Source: Candidatus Altimarinota bacterium (GTDB lineage Bacteria > Patescibacteriota > Gracilibacteria > UBA4473). Taken from it: a DNA stretch of 64,000 bases. The DNA is taken from positions 62,001-126,000 of the forward strand of contig JAGLIF010000002.1 of NCBI GenBank assembly GCA_023143095.1. The letters run 5' to 3'. Positions within the stretch are counted from its first letter, which is position 1, and every line of letters starts with the position of its first letter. Shown here one piece after another: positions 26,710 through 35,700 of the stretch. A program made the position numbers and the translations under genes. A model generated the notes under the pieces. It made no database searches. It was given only the letters and a program-made list of their open reading frames with translations, and was not told where the DNA came from.

Positions 26710-28077
26710 ATGAAGGACTTACCAGAACTTTTGATGCCAGCAGGGGATATAGGTAAAGCTTATACTGCTTTTCGTTATGGGGCAGATGCGATTTATTGTG
26801 GAGTGCCTATGTTTTCACTTCGGACAAGAGAAAATACTTTTACAGAGAAAAATTTGGAAGAAATCGTTGAATATGCACATAAAAATAAAAAAAAAGTTTA
26901 CATAACAACGAATGCTTTTCCACATCAATATACCATTCCTTTGTATGAGAAACATTTTAAGTTGCTTGAAAAAATTAAACCAGATGGGATTATTTTTGCA
27001 GATTTGGGAGTTCTTAGTTTAGCGAATGAATTTGCTCCGAGTGTTTCTAAGCATTTATCGGTACAGACATCCACAGTGAATATTCCAGCGATTAAGTTTT
27101 GGAAAAAGTTGGGTGTTGATAGGATTATTCTTGCACGGGAGATGGCGATTCGAGAAGTGGCGGAGATTGCTACACAGGTTTCTGATATGGAATTAGAATA
27201 TTTTGTACATGGGGCAGTTTGCATGGCTTATTCTGGAAGATGTTTATTGTCGAATTTTACGGGAGGAAGAGATGCAAATAGAGGTGTTTGTAATCATACT
27301 TGTCGATGGAACTATCGAGTTTGTGATGAAGAAGGAAGAAATATAGATGTTGCTAACCATTATCAAAGTCCAAAAGAGGATTCAAATTTAGAGAAAGCAG
27401 AAACAAAATCAATTCGATCATTTGAAAGGAGAGAATTTATAGAAGAAGAGGAGCGAGTGGGTCAGATTCTTCCTGTAGAAGAAGATTTTCATGGAACGCA
27501 TATCATGAGTTCTAGAGATATGTGTATGATTGAGTATTTAGATGAAGTGATTAAGGCAGGTGTTTGTTCCTTGAAAGTAGAAGGGAGAAATAAAACTGCT
27601 TATTATTGTGCTACAATTGCTCGAGCATATAGAACAGCTCTTGATAATTTTGCGGTTGGGAAAGGGTTTGATAAATCCCTATTGGAGGAAATGAATGCAA
27701 CAGCCAATAGGGGATTTTTTCCTGGATTTTTGCATGGAAAACCACAGTCAGGTTCTATTCAATATGAAGCGAATCGGTCACTTTCTCAAAAGGAATTTTG
27801 TGGAGTGGTTGTGGAGTGGAAAGACGGACGAGTGGAAATAGAGGTAAAGAATCGAATTTTGGAAGGGACAGAAATAGAATTTGTTATGCCACAGATAAAA
27901 GATGATTTTATAATCAAGGCAGAGAAAATGAAGTTTGGTAAAATTTCTGTTTCTATTTTACATGGAGGGAATGATAAAGAAAAAGCTTATTTAAAATGTG
28001 AGAGAGAAGTGTCTAAAGGAATTTTTATTCGGCAAAAGACACAAAACGAGGGGCAATTAGGAAATATTAATAAATAA
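26710..28077 (+). CDS. Peptidase U32 family protein (YegQ/TrhP-like)
   Basis: U32-family members such as TrhP and RlhA are needed for RNA hydroxylation; others were first called collagenases. I choose ATG 26710, preceded by AAGGGA at good distance, over a GTG at 26686; this gives 455 residues. ELLMPAGDIGKAYTAFRYGA is the typical start; the U32 signature ELEYFVHGAVCMAYSGRCLL, followed by CNHTCRWNY, provides the cysteine set. SLKVEGRNKTAYYCATI and the C-terminal beta domain follow. An insertion of about 50 charged residues lies around residues 215-265. The family position suggests tRNA U34 5-hydroxylation (TrhP type), not tested here. It is divergent from secA. Confidence 0.88.
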   Translation: MKDLPELLMPAGDIGKAYTAFRYGADAIYCGVPMFSLRTRENTFTEKNLEEIVEYAHKNKKKVYITTNAFPHQYTIPLYEKHFKLLEKIKPDGIIFADLGVLSLANEFAPSVSKHLSVQTSTVNIPAIKFWKKLGVDRIILAREMAIREVAEIATQVSDMELEYFVHGAVCMAYSGRCLLSNFTGGRDANRGVCNHTCRWNYRVCDEEGRNIDVANHYQSPKEDSNLEKAETKSIRSFERREFIEEEERVGQILPVEEDFHGTHIMSSRDMCMIEYLDEVIKAGVCSLKVEGRNKTAYYCATIARAYRTALDNFAVGKGFDKSLLEEMNATANRGFFPGFLHGKPQSGSIQYEANRSLSQKEFCGVVVEWKDGRVEIEVKNRILEGTEIEFVMPQIKDDFIIKAEKMKFGKISVSILHGGNDKEKAYLKCEREVSKGIFIRQKTQNEGQLGNINK

Positions 28078-28117
28078 AATTGTATTTCTATTTCCTTATT
28101 TTTTTTGTTAATTTGTT

Positions 28118-28146
28118 TTGATTTTTCTATAAATCTATGATATAAT
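28118..28146 (+). promoter_or_regulatory. Promoter of the pilT pair
   Basis: TTGATT (28118-28123), 17-base spacer and perfect TATAAT (28141-28146), 30 bases before the first pilT start. Confidence 0.7.
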
Positions 28147-28176
28147 GCTCTGATTTAGTTTAAAAATAAAAACAAA

Positions 28177-29250
28177 ATGGATTTTGAAAAAGTTATCGAA
28201 TACGCTTTACAAAAGGGAGTTTCAGATATTCATCTATCTCCAAAGGTTTCAGTTTTTCTTCGAAGAAATGGAAAGATGGAGCCGGTAGGAAAAGTTCTTT
28301 CTAATGAAGAGATTAAAAAAATTATGGAGCAAATTTTGACAAAAAAACAAAGAGAACAATTGGAAAGAAAAAAACAAATCGATTTTTTGTATAAATCACC
28401 TCATAATCATCGATTAAGAGGAAATGCTTTTTATTGCAATGAAGGACTTGCTTTGTCTTTTCGGGTAATACAACATGAAATTCCAGTTTTTGCAAAATTA
28501 GGATTTCCTGAATTTGTTCGAGATACAGTGATGAAGGCTCGACAGGGGTTGGTTTTGATCGTTGGACCAACAGGACAAGGAAAATCAACAACTTTGGCAT
28601 CTATTTTACAAGAGCGTTCACGAAATTTGACTGAACATATTTTGATGATAGAAGATCCAATTGAATATTTGATTCCATCAAGCAAAAGTATTGTTCAACA
28701 AAGAGAGCTTAATAGAGATGTACAATCTTTTGAAGAGGGGATTCATGGAGCGATGCGAGAAGATCCAGATGTGTTAATGATTGGTGAATTACGAGATTCT
28801 GAAACTATGGCAGCTGCTTTGACTATGGCAGAAACTGGACATTTGGTTTTTGCGACATTGCATACGAATAATGCTATACAGACGATTACAAGAATTTTAG
28901 ATAGCTTTTCATTGGAACAAAAACCACAAATTCGAAGTCAATTGGCTAGTAATTTGTCGCTGGTGATTTCACAACGATTGATTCCAACTATTGAGAAAGG
29001 AAATAGAATTTTGGCTTTTGAAGTTTTAACCATGAATTATGCGATAGCTAATTATATTCGATTAGATAAAACTTTTCAAATTCCAAATGTAATACAGACA
29101 GACTCTTCTGGTAACATGATTCAGTTTGAACAATCTTTAGTGAATTTGGTAATGGCTGAAAAGATCACAAAAGAAATAGCGGAAGAATATGCACAAGATA
29201 AAGATCAAGTGAAATCATTATTTGAGTTAAATGGAATAGGGAATCAATAG
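28177..29250 (+). CDS. pilT: PilT-type pilus retraction ATPase, copy 1
   Basis: Hexameric ATPase that depolymerises type IV pili for twitching. 357 residues, the length of PilT. The N-terminal PAS-like domain begins with GVSDIHLSPKVSVFLRRNGKM; Walker A is GPTGQGKST (130-138); the Asp box EDPIEYLI follows; Walker B is DPDVLMIGELRD (about 197-208); the His box TGHLVFATLHT is intact. The C-terminal AIRNLIRE motif of PilT is degenerate (YAIANYIRLDKTFQ). It is followed by a paralogue after 51 bases, both probably from the promoter at 28118. No pilin or PilB is in the window. Confidence 0.92.
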   Translation: MDFEKVIEYALQKGVSDIHLSPKVSVFLRRNGKMEPVGKVLSNEEIKKIMEQILTKKQREQLERKKQIDFLYKSPHNHRLRGNAFYCNEGLALSFRVIQHEIPVFAKLGFPEFVRDTVMKARQGLVLIVGPTGQGKSTTLASILQERSRNLTEHILMIEDPIEYLIPSSKSIVQQRELNRDVQSFEEGIHGAMREDPDVLMIGELRDSETMAAALTMAETGHLVFATLHTNNAIQTITRILDSFSLEQKPQIRSQLASNLSLVISQRLIPTIEKGNRILAFEVLTMNYAIANYIRLDKTFQIPNVIQTDSSGNMIQFEQSLVNLVMAEKITKEIAEEYAQDKDQVKSLFELNGIGNQ

Positions 29251-29301
29251 CTTTAAGTATTATTGAATTATTTTCTTTGAAGTTGTTTATTTAAGAAAAA
29301 A

Positions 29302-30396
29302 ATGGATTTAGAAAAAATTTTAATTTACGCTATAGAAAAAGAGGCTTCTGATATTCATATTTCTTCAAATTTACCCGTGTTTTTTCGAATAAATGGGAAG
29401 ATGTTGCCATTTGGAGAAAATCTTTTAGCTGGATATATATATAATTTATCGTTGAAAATTTTGACGCAAAAACAGCAGTCGGAATTAGATGAAAATCGAA
29501 ATATAGATTTTGTTTATACCTCTAAGACAAAAAATCGTTTCAGAGGGAATGCTTATTATACGAGAGAAGGACTATGTATTTCTCTTCGGATGATTTTGGA
29601 AAATATTCCCCGATTTGAAACTTTGGGGTTGCCTAAAATTGTATTGGAGCGAGTTATGAGGAGAAATCAAGGACTTATTTTAGTTGTTGGACCAACAGGA
29701 CAGGGAAAATCTACCACTTTGGCATCTCTTTTGAGACATCGAAGTGAATATTTTTCAGAACATATTATTACATTAGAAGATCCTATTGAGTTTATTATAA
29801 AGTCACAAAAGAGTGTTGTGCATCAGCGAAATAGAGGGCGAGATGTAAAAAGTTTTAATTTGGGATTAAAGTCTGCACTTCGAGAAGATCCAGATGTATT
29901 AATGGTAGGAGAAATGAGAGATTTAGAGACTATTTCACTTGCCTTAACAGCAGCGGAAACGGGACATCTTGTTTTTTCAACTCTACATACAAAAAATGCA
30001 CCAGAAACAATTGATAGAATTATTGATGTTTTTCCAAGTGATCAGCAATCACAAATTCGAACTCAGTTGGCTTCAACATTAGAAATGGTGATATCACAAA
30101 GACTTTTGCCAACATTAAATGGAAAACGTATTTTGGCTTATGAAATATTAGTTTCAAACTATGCGATTAAGAATCACATTCGACAAGGGAGTACTCATCA
30201 GATTTCAAATGCGATGCAAACGGATAATACTGGGAGAATGGTATTGTTTGATCAGTGTTTAGCGAGTCTGGTTTTGAAAGGTGAAATTTCACTAAAAACT
30301 GCTTTGCAAAACGCTGTATCGGAAGAACAAGTGAAATATATTTTGGAGTTGAGAAGTAATGAGTCGGGTAAACCAATCGAATTAGAATTACATTAA
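29302..30396 (+). CDS. PilT/PilU-type pilus retraction ATPase, copy 2
   Basis: 364 residues, paralogue of the preceding gene. EASDIHISSNLPVFFRINGKM starts the N domain in split form (EASDIHIS, FFRINGKM); Walker A GPTGQGKST (130-138), Asp box LEDPIEF, Walker B DPDVLMVGEMRD and His box TGHLVFSTLHT are all conserved, so it should be an active ATPase. The pair resembles the pilT-pilU arrangement of proteobacteria, where the second ATPase assists retraction. The stop TAA lies in the first bases of a complete dispersed element. Same operon as copy 1. Confidence 0.9.
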   Translation: MDLEKILIYAIEKEASDIHISSNLPVFFRINGKMLPFGENLLAGYIYNLSLKILTQKQQSELDENRNIDFVYTSKTKNRFRGNAYYTREGLCISLRMILENIPRFETLGLPKIVLERVMRRNQGLILVVGPTGQGKSTTLASLLRHRSEYFSEHIITLEDPIEFIIKSQKSVVHQRNRGRDVKSFNLGLKSALREDPDVLMVGEMRDLETISLALTAAETGHLVFSTLHTKNAPETIDRIIDVFPSDQQSQIRTQLASTLEMVISQRLLPTLNGKRILAYEILVSNYAIKNHIRQGSTHQISNAMQTDNTGRMVLFDQCLASLVLKGEISLKTALQNAVSEEQVKYILELRSNESGKPIELELH

Positions 30397-30502
30397 GAAA
30401 ACACTAATAAATAAACTTGTTGTTTTCGAATTCGAATTCTTATTCTCAAGTTAATAAGAAATTCATTTTTTTTTATATGAGTTTATATCAGTGTTTTTAT
30501 AA
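30393..30502 (+). repeat. Complete copy of the dispersed inverted-end element (110 bp)
   Basis: Left end TTAAGAAAACACTAATAAAT; right end GTTTATATCAGTGTTTTTAT. The interior holds the palindrome TTCGAATTCGAA and differs from the 19410 copy. The stop codon of the second pilT gene overlaps its left end. Confidence 0.6.
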
Positions 30503-30596
30503 AAATAAAAAATATAAAAAAATAAATTGCGTTATTTGGGAAATGATTTTAATATCGCAACGATTTTTATTTTAACCTATTAAAAAAAAAGAAAAA

Positions 30597-31223
30597 ATGA
30601 CAAGAATATTAATTGTTTTCGCACTGATTTTAGGAGCCCTTTTTTGGTTGTTTAATGATGAAGAAGTATCAATGGATAATAAGGTGGTGGCAGAAGAGAA
30701 GGAAGAAGTTGTAGTAGAAGATGAGGGTGAAGAAGTGGAGGAAGAAGAGAAGGAAGAAGTTGTAGCGGAAGATGAGGGTGAAGAAGTGGAGGAAGAAGTT
30801 GTAGCAGAAGATGAGAGTGAAGAAGTGGAGGAGGAAGTTATAGCAGAGGAGAAGAGTGAAGAAAGCACTACTCTTTCAACTCCAGTTGTTGCTCCAGTAG
30901 TAAAGACAACGGAAAATTCGCCAGTTGTGATAAAAACTGTTTATTCGAATAAAATAACGGATACTAAAGTGTTTTTGTATGAATGGGGGATTGATCTATC
31001 TTCTAAAGAAATGCCTACAGGAAAAGTTGTTTTCACTGTGGTTAACAATGGGAAATTTACTCACGGATTTGTAATTAATGGAGTACAGAATTATGGAAAA
31101 GTTTTGCCTGGATCAATTCAAGAATTTACAGCTTATTTAAATCCTGGATCTTTTGAAATATATTCAGATCGACGGGATGATTATGAAAAAGGTATGCGAG
31201 AAACTTTTGTTATAACACGGTAA
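30597..31223 (+). CDS. Anchored acidic-repeat protein with cupredoxin-like domain
   Basis: 208 residues. Residues 4-20 form an N-terminal hydrophobic anchor or signal (ILIVFALILGALFWLF). Residues about 25-90 are an extreme acidic repeat (EVVAEDEGEEVEE units). Residues about 110-208 resemble a cupredoxin beta sandwich: KVFLYEWGIDLS, FTVVNNGKFTHGFVING, YGKVLPGSIQEFTAYLNPGSFEIYSD in parts (LPGS, NPGSFEIY) and GMRETFVI. The histidine of the first metal loop (FTHGF) and the methionine (KGM) are present, but the expected cysteine loop reads SDRRDD, so copper binding is doubtful. Own transcription is likely after the repeat region; a strong terminator follows. Confidence 0.65.
   Translation: MTRILIVFALILGALFWLFNDEEVSMDNKVVAEEKEEVVVEDEGEEVEEEEKEEVVAEDEGEEVEEEVVAEDESEEVEEEVIAEEKSEESTTLSTPVVAPVVKTTENSPVVIKTVYSNKITDTKVFLYEWGIDLSSKEMPTGKVVFTVVNNGKFTHGFVINGVQNYGKVLPGSIQEFTAYLNPGSFEIYSDRRDDYEKGMRETFVITR
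30705..30866 (+). repeat. In-frame tandem repeat, 39-bp unit
   Basis: Three full units start at 30705, 30756 and 30795 and a partial one at 30834; each encodes EVV(V/A)EDE(G/S)EEVEE. A 12-base insertion (encoding EEKE) follows unit 1. Copy number may vary between strains. Confidence 0.8.
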
Positions 31224-31240
31224 ATCAAAAGAGAAAGAAG

Positions 31241-31268
31241 TCCTCAAGATATCTTGAGGATTTTTTTT
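31241..31268. terminator. Strong hairpin terminator between convergent genes
   Basis: Perfect palindrome TCCTCAAGATATCTTGAGGA followed by eight T; it ends at the stop codon of the minus-strand gene. Confidence 0.85.
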
Positions 31269-32352
31269 AGTATTTTTTGGAAAGTCCAAAATAAATACTA
31301 GTACCTAAAATAAAGACGGCTAAAAGAATTGTAAAAGGAAAAGATTTTTTTGTTTTTTCAGCAGGACCAGATTGTGGTAGTATAGATTCTTCTGGGAGAG
31401 GTTTTTCAATAATTTCATCTGTATCGCTAAATACTTCTTCCTCTAGTTCTGGCATATTGGTTTCATCTTCTTGATCAAGGATCTGAGTTGGAGCATGAGA
31501 TTCTTCTGTACTAGCAGGGATAAGGAAGGGGCTATCAGTTATCTCTTCAGAGTCTTCATAAGTTGTATCCTCAATGGGAAATTCGGAGGATTCATAATCC
31601 ACTTCTCCTTCAGGTTCAGGAGTCTCTACGCTTGGATATGGGGAATCTTCAACAAGTTCAACGAGATCTGTTGGAGTATTTTCAGAAAGAATAGGTGAAG
31701 GATTTTCATCAAGAAGACTGAAAATACCAGTTGTGGTGATGACAGCAGAAAAAATTTTTACATCCGATTCTTTTGTATTTTCAATTTTTCCACCAATTCG
31801 AATCCATTGATCCTCTCCTTCTTCATCTTCTCCCAAATACTGCCAGAGGGTAGGTAATCCTATTTGATCTTCTTCTTTTATTTGATGAAAAACTCGAACT
31901 CCTTCTGTTCGTTCAAAAGCATTAGGATCTGTGTGTTCCAATCGAATAATTTGTTTTGGACGAAGGAGTGAGAATTTATTAACAAAAGTTACATCGGTAT
32001 TACTATCGACTAGTAATTCAAAAGAAAGGATTTCAGTCATTCTTCCTCGAGGTTTTTTTGTGGGAATATCAATTATTTGTGGTGGTAGTATTTCTCCTTC
32101 AAAAGGTTGTTTGTCCTCAGAATTAGAAATATAAGTATCTTTTATAAATTCCAAAAAAACAGTTCCTTTATCATCTGTCAGAATTCCAGTTTCAACAACT
32201 TTTCCTGCTACGATAGGGAGTGATTCTTCTGCACGAAGTGGTTCATTTGCAAAACCAGTCTCTGTCCAAGATGGTAGAACCAACTGGGTGGATATAAATA
32301 AAACTACAAATTTTAAAAAATTTTTCACGAGTAAATTCTCCTTTGAAAGCAA
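31267..32352 (-). CDS. Exported acidic surface protein with LPxSG-type sortase signal
   Basis: 361 residues. An N-terminal hydrophobic segment (about 10-30) serves as signal peptide, though the charged start MLSKENLLVKN makes the exact start uncertain. Residues about 40-215 form a beta-rich domain with no recognised family (GKVVETGILTDDKGTVFLEF, VTFVNKFSLL, WIRIGGKIEN). Residues about 215-320 are a proline/glutamate-rich acidic spacer. The C terminus is LPQSGP (325-330), then a transmembrane helix and a KKY tail, the three-part layout of a sortase cell-wall sorting signal. A sortase gene lies at 52078. The surface role is inferred. Confidence 0.7.
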   Translation of the reverse strand: MLSKENLLVKNFLKFVVLFISTQLVLPSWTETGFANEPLRAEESLPIVAGKVVETGILTDDKGTVFLEFIKDTYISNSEDKQPFEGEILPPQIIDIPTKKPRGRMTEILSFELLVDSNTDVTFVNKFSLLRPKQIIRLEHTDPNAFERTEGVRVFHQIKEEDQIGLPTLWQYLGEDEEGEDQWIRIGGKIENTKESDVKIFSAVITTTGIFSLLDENPSPILSENTPTDLVELVEDSPYPSVETPEPEGEVDYESSEFPIEDTTYEDSEEITDSPFLIPASTEESHAPTQILDQEDETNMPELEEEVFSDTDEIIEKPLPEESILPQSGPAEKTKKSFPFTILLAVFILGTSIYFGLSKKY

Positions 32353-32444
32353 AAAAAAATCAAATTTTAAAGTGAGTGTGAAATAAAAATAGGTTTCTTA
32401 AGGATATGTCTTTAGACTTTTACAGAGATTCTTTCAAAAAAATT

Positions 32445-32472
32445 TTGACACCTCACGAATCCTTTCTAAAAT
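32445..32472 (+). promoter_or_regulatory. Promoter for tRNA-Asp
   Basis: Perfect TTGACA (32445-32450), 16-base spacer and TAAAAT (32467-32472), about 57 bases before the tRNA. Confidence 0.55.
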
Positions 32473-32528
32473 CCATTAGCTCTTTTGGGGAAAAGTATAG
32501 ATTGTGACAAATTTACTTGTTATCAAAA

Positions 32529-32605
32529 GGGGTCGTAGCTCAACTGGTTAGAGCACCTGCCTGTCACGCAGGAGGTTGCGGGTTCGAGTCCCGTCGGTCC
32601 CGCCA
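32529..32605 (+). tRNA. tRNA-Asp (anticodon GTC)
   Basis: A 77-base cloverleaf with encoded CCA. Acceptor GGGGTCG pairs with CGGTCCC (two G-T pairs), the D arm contains AGCTCAACTGGTTAGAGC, anticodon stem CCTGC/GCAGG frames loop CTGTCAC with GTC, and the T arm has GGTTCGAGTCC. The structure is complete. Confidence 0.97.
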
Positions 32606-32727
32606 TTTTGGAAGATTTTGTTATAAATATTGAATATACTTTGTGTGTTGGAAAATACAGTTATATACATTGTAAAACTTTTTTTGATATGAAAGGCTAT
32701 AATAAAATAAATATTGTTGTCATTCAA

Positions 32728-32780
32728 TAAGGAAAAAGTTTTTTTGTATAAAAAATATATGTTTTGTACCAAAAATATAT
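32728..32780 (+). repeat. Possible dispersed repeat relic upstream of the giant gene
   Basis: TAAGGAAAAAG start and TTTTGTACCAAAAATAT core resemble the left half of the element (ATTTTGTACAAAAAAATTT at 23288), but the middle is diverged. Confidence 0.35.
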
Positions 32781-32790
32781 ATATTGAGAA

Positions 32791-35700
32791 ATGAAGAAGT
32801 TCTATTTTTTGTTTCTTAAATTTAAATTTATGAAAATCACATTTCAGTACAAGTTCATCGAGAGACTGTTTTTTTCTCTTGGAGGTTGTTTTTTTTTAGC
32901 AACCATTTTGTTATTTTCTCCTACTACTTATGCTGCTAATGGTGTAAATGTTATGCCAGTTAATATGGGTGGTATGGATGTGTATTTATCCGATACAACT
33001 GCAACGGCTCTTTTGCAAATAGATCTTTTTGATGAAGGTGGAGGAACACTTAACACAATTCAAGTTAATTTGGACAAAGATACTGGATGGCAAATGTTTG
33101 TTCCAACCAGTGATTTGGCTTTATTATCTGGAGACGCTAATGCGGGAATATCACTTTGGAAAGATAATGGAGATGGAAGTTTTGGTGCTGGGGATATACT
33201 TGTTGGAACTCAACCAACTGATTGGCCTTCTAGTCAAATTCAGGATTGCATGGAAACTTGGTTACTGATTTTTTCTAATATAGGGGTGCCAATTTCTACT
33301 AGTGCGACTTCTATGACAACTTTGTTTGTTGTTGGAAAAGCTGCTGTAGTAGATCAAACTCCAATTCATTCGTTTGGACCGCGAATTCCAATGGGTGGAA
33401 TTCAAACGAGTGGAGGATCTATTGGAAATTTTCCTTCAAATTGTGATATGCCGTTTTCTCCAGTTTGGCTGGGGCCTGTTGGAAGTGGTGGTGGTGGAAT
33501 GATGGGATCACCGCTTGCTATTTCTGAAATTCAAACAGCAGGAGGAATTGCTACTGACGAATTTATTGAATTGTATAGTCGTGATATGGAAGACTTTCTC
33601 ATGAGTGAAGAACCTCGGTTTACAATTGTTTATGAAGCGTGGAATAGTGGAAACTCTGAAGAAGAATTGCAAATAAAGGCTAATTGGGATGCTTCATTTG
33701 AAATAATAACAGGAACGATTCCAATAAATGGATTTTATTTATTAAAAAATGCAGGATATGACGGAGGAACTGTTGCGGATGCAACATACTCATTTTCGTT
33801 ATCAGAAAGTGGGGGATTTGTAGGTCTTTTTGAAGGTGAACAATTGGTTGATATGGTGGGATATGGAAATGCCACTGCTAATTTGGCTGAAGGTGGACAA
33901 GTTGCTCCAGCACCTTCTGCAAATGGTTCAATTGAAAGAAAAGCTTTTCCTGATTCAACGGCATCAAAAATGACAGGAACGGGGATTCATTCAAGCATGG
34001 GAAATGGAGAAGACTCACAAAATAATGGAATGGATTTTATTATTCGAACAACATCTGATCCTCAAAACACAGCTTCACAACCAGAATCAATGGGAGGAAT
34101 GGGTATGGGAAGTTTGATTCTTTTGAATGAAGTTTTTTACAATACAGATACGGGTCTTGGATGGATTGAAATTTTTAATCAAAGTGTAGGACCTGTAAAT
34201 CTTTCAGAGGGAACTGGCTGGAATATTAGTTCAAATGGAAAAACATATAGTTTTCCTGCAAGTGCAACTCTCTCTGCTGGTGCGTATGGGATTGTTTATT
34301 GGAATAAAACGGGAGATGATATTCTAACTAGCACTTTTTATACTGACGCAACTGTGGATACAGACATGGCAACCTTTGGAGGGGAAGTTGTTCTCAAAGA
34401 TGGGGCTGGAAATATTGTTGATTATGTGCAATATGGAGGAACTGGATTCACAAATGAATCAGCAGCTAATTCGGCAGGGGAATGGATGATTGGAGATAAA
34501 GTTCAATCAACACTTTATGGACAATCAATGGGGCGTCGTATGAATGATCCTGATTATAATTTTAGTGGTGATTGGCAAGTTTATAGTTCTCCAAGTCCTT
34601 TTATTCCAAATATGGGAGGAGATTCTACGGTTCCTACTGCTGTTTCAGAAGTAACTTTAATAGATAACGATACTGTTGCAAATAGCGGATTGAATGGTAA
34701 CGATTTAACGATTACTTGGACACCAGCTTCAACTATTGATCCTACTTTTGATAAATATGATATTTATATTTTACCAGAAGGAATTGCCCTTGATGATACT
34801 TCTCATTCACCAATAGATAGTATTTTTGGTGGGCAATATCAGTATAATTCAGAAGGGACGCGACTTTCGACTATATCTTATGCAGGAGCTCCATTTATTA
34901 CACACGACAGTGCTGATAATCTTCTTGATACAGGGAGTTATGTAACTTACATCGTAGGAGTTGATTTTGCAGGAAATAGTTCAGGAAGTGCAATGTCTTC
35001 TCCCTCAAGTTTAACTGCAGAAATTTATGATGCAGGAAGTGATGATCAAGGTCCTTTTATTATGCATATGGGAGTTTGGAACGCAAAAGCAGATGTTGCG
35101 ATGAATTTAATTGTACGAGCTGTTGATGATAGAGAAATTGATGCAACCAATCCTCTTCAAGTAGTGTATGATGTGAATGCTAGTGGTTCATGGACTGTTG
35201 CCGATTGTTCATTTCTTGATGCTGATTTTTATAATTGTCAGATTCCTTCACAAACCGCTGGAGCACAGGTGAGTTATTATTTGAAAGCAAAAGATGCAGC
35301 CACAACACCGAATTATTCTTATTTTTCAGCATCGCCTACTTCGGATATGAGTGGAATTGAAGATAATGTAAAAACGACTCCATTTGTAATTGAAATGCTT
35401 ACTTCTGTGGGAAATTATGATGATGATGGAACTGCTGTTGACTTGTCGGGAACAATTTATAAACCAGATGGAACGGCATTTCCTGATGATCAGTGGCCAA
35501 AAGTTTTTATTGAAGGAACTGCTACAGGAGTTATTACACCAAATAATGCTACAGGAATTTTCAATTTTCCAGATAATACACTTTTAGCAGGATCACAAAA
35601 TATGGTGATTTTTAAAGAAGGATACATGGACATGATGATAAATGTCTTTAAGGGAGACAGTGTTGATACTTACATGAACGAAGGAACGATGAATATGACT

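Noticed and set aside
30680-30870. CRISPR-like direct repeats
   Set aside because: The repeats are contiguous, in frame and lack spacers; they are coding tandem repeats. No CRISPR array or cas gene is seen elsewhere in the window.
32548-32772. 74-codon frame on the minus strand
   Set aside because: Its 3' part is the antisense of tRNA-Asp; ending such as TRNLLRDRQVL is a known artefact of tRNA genes.
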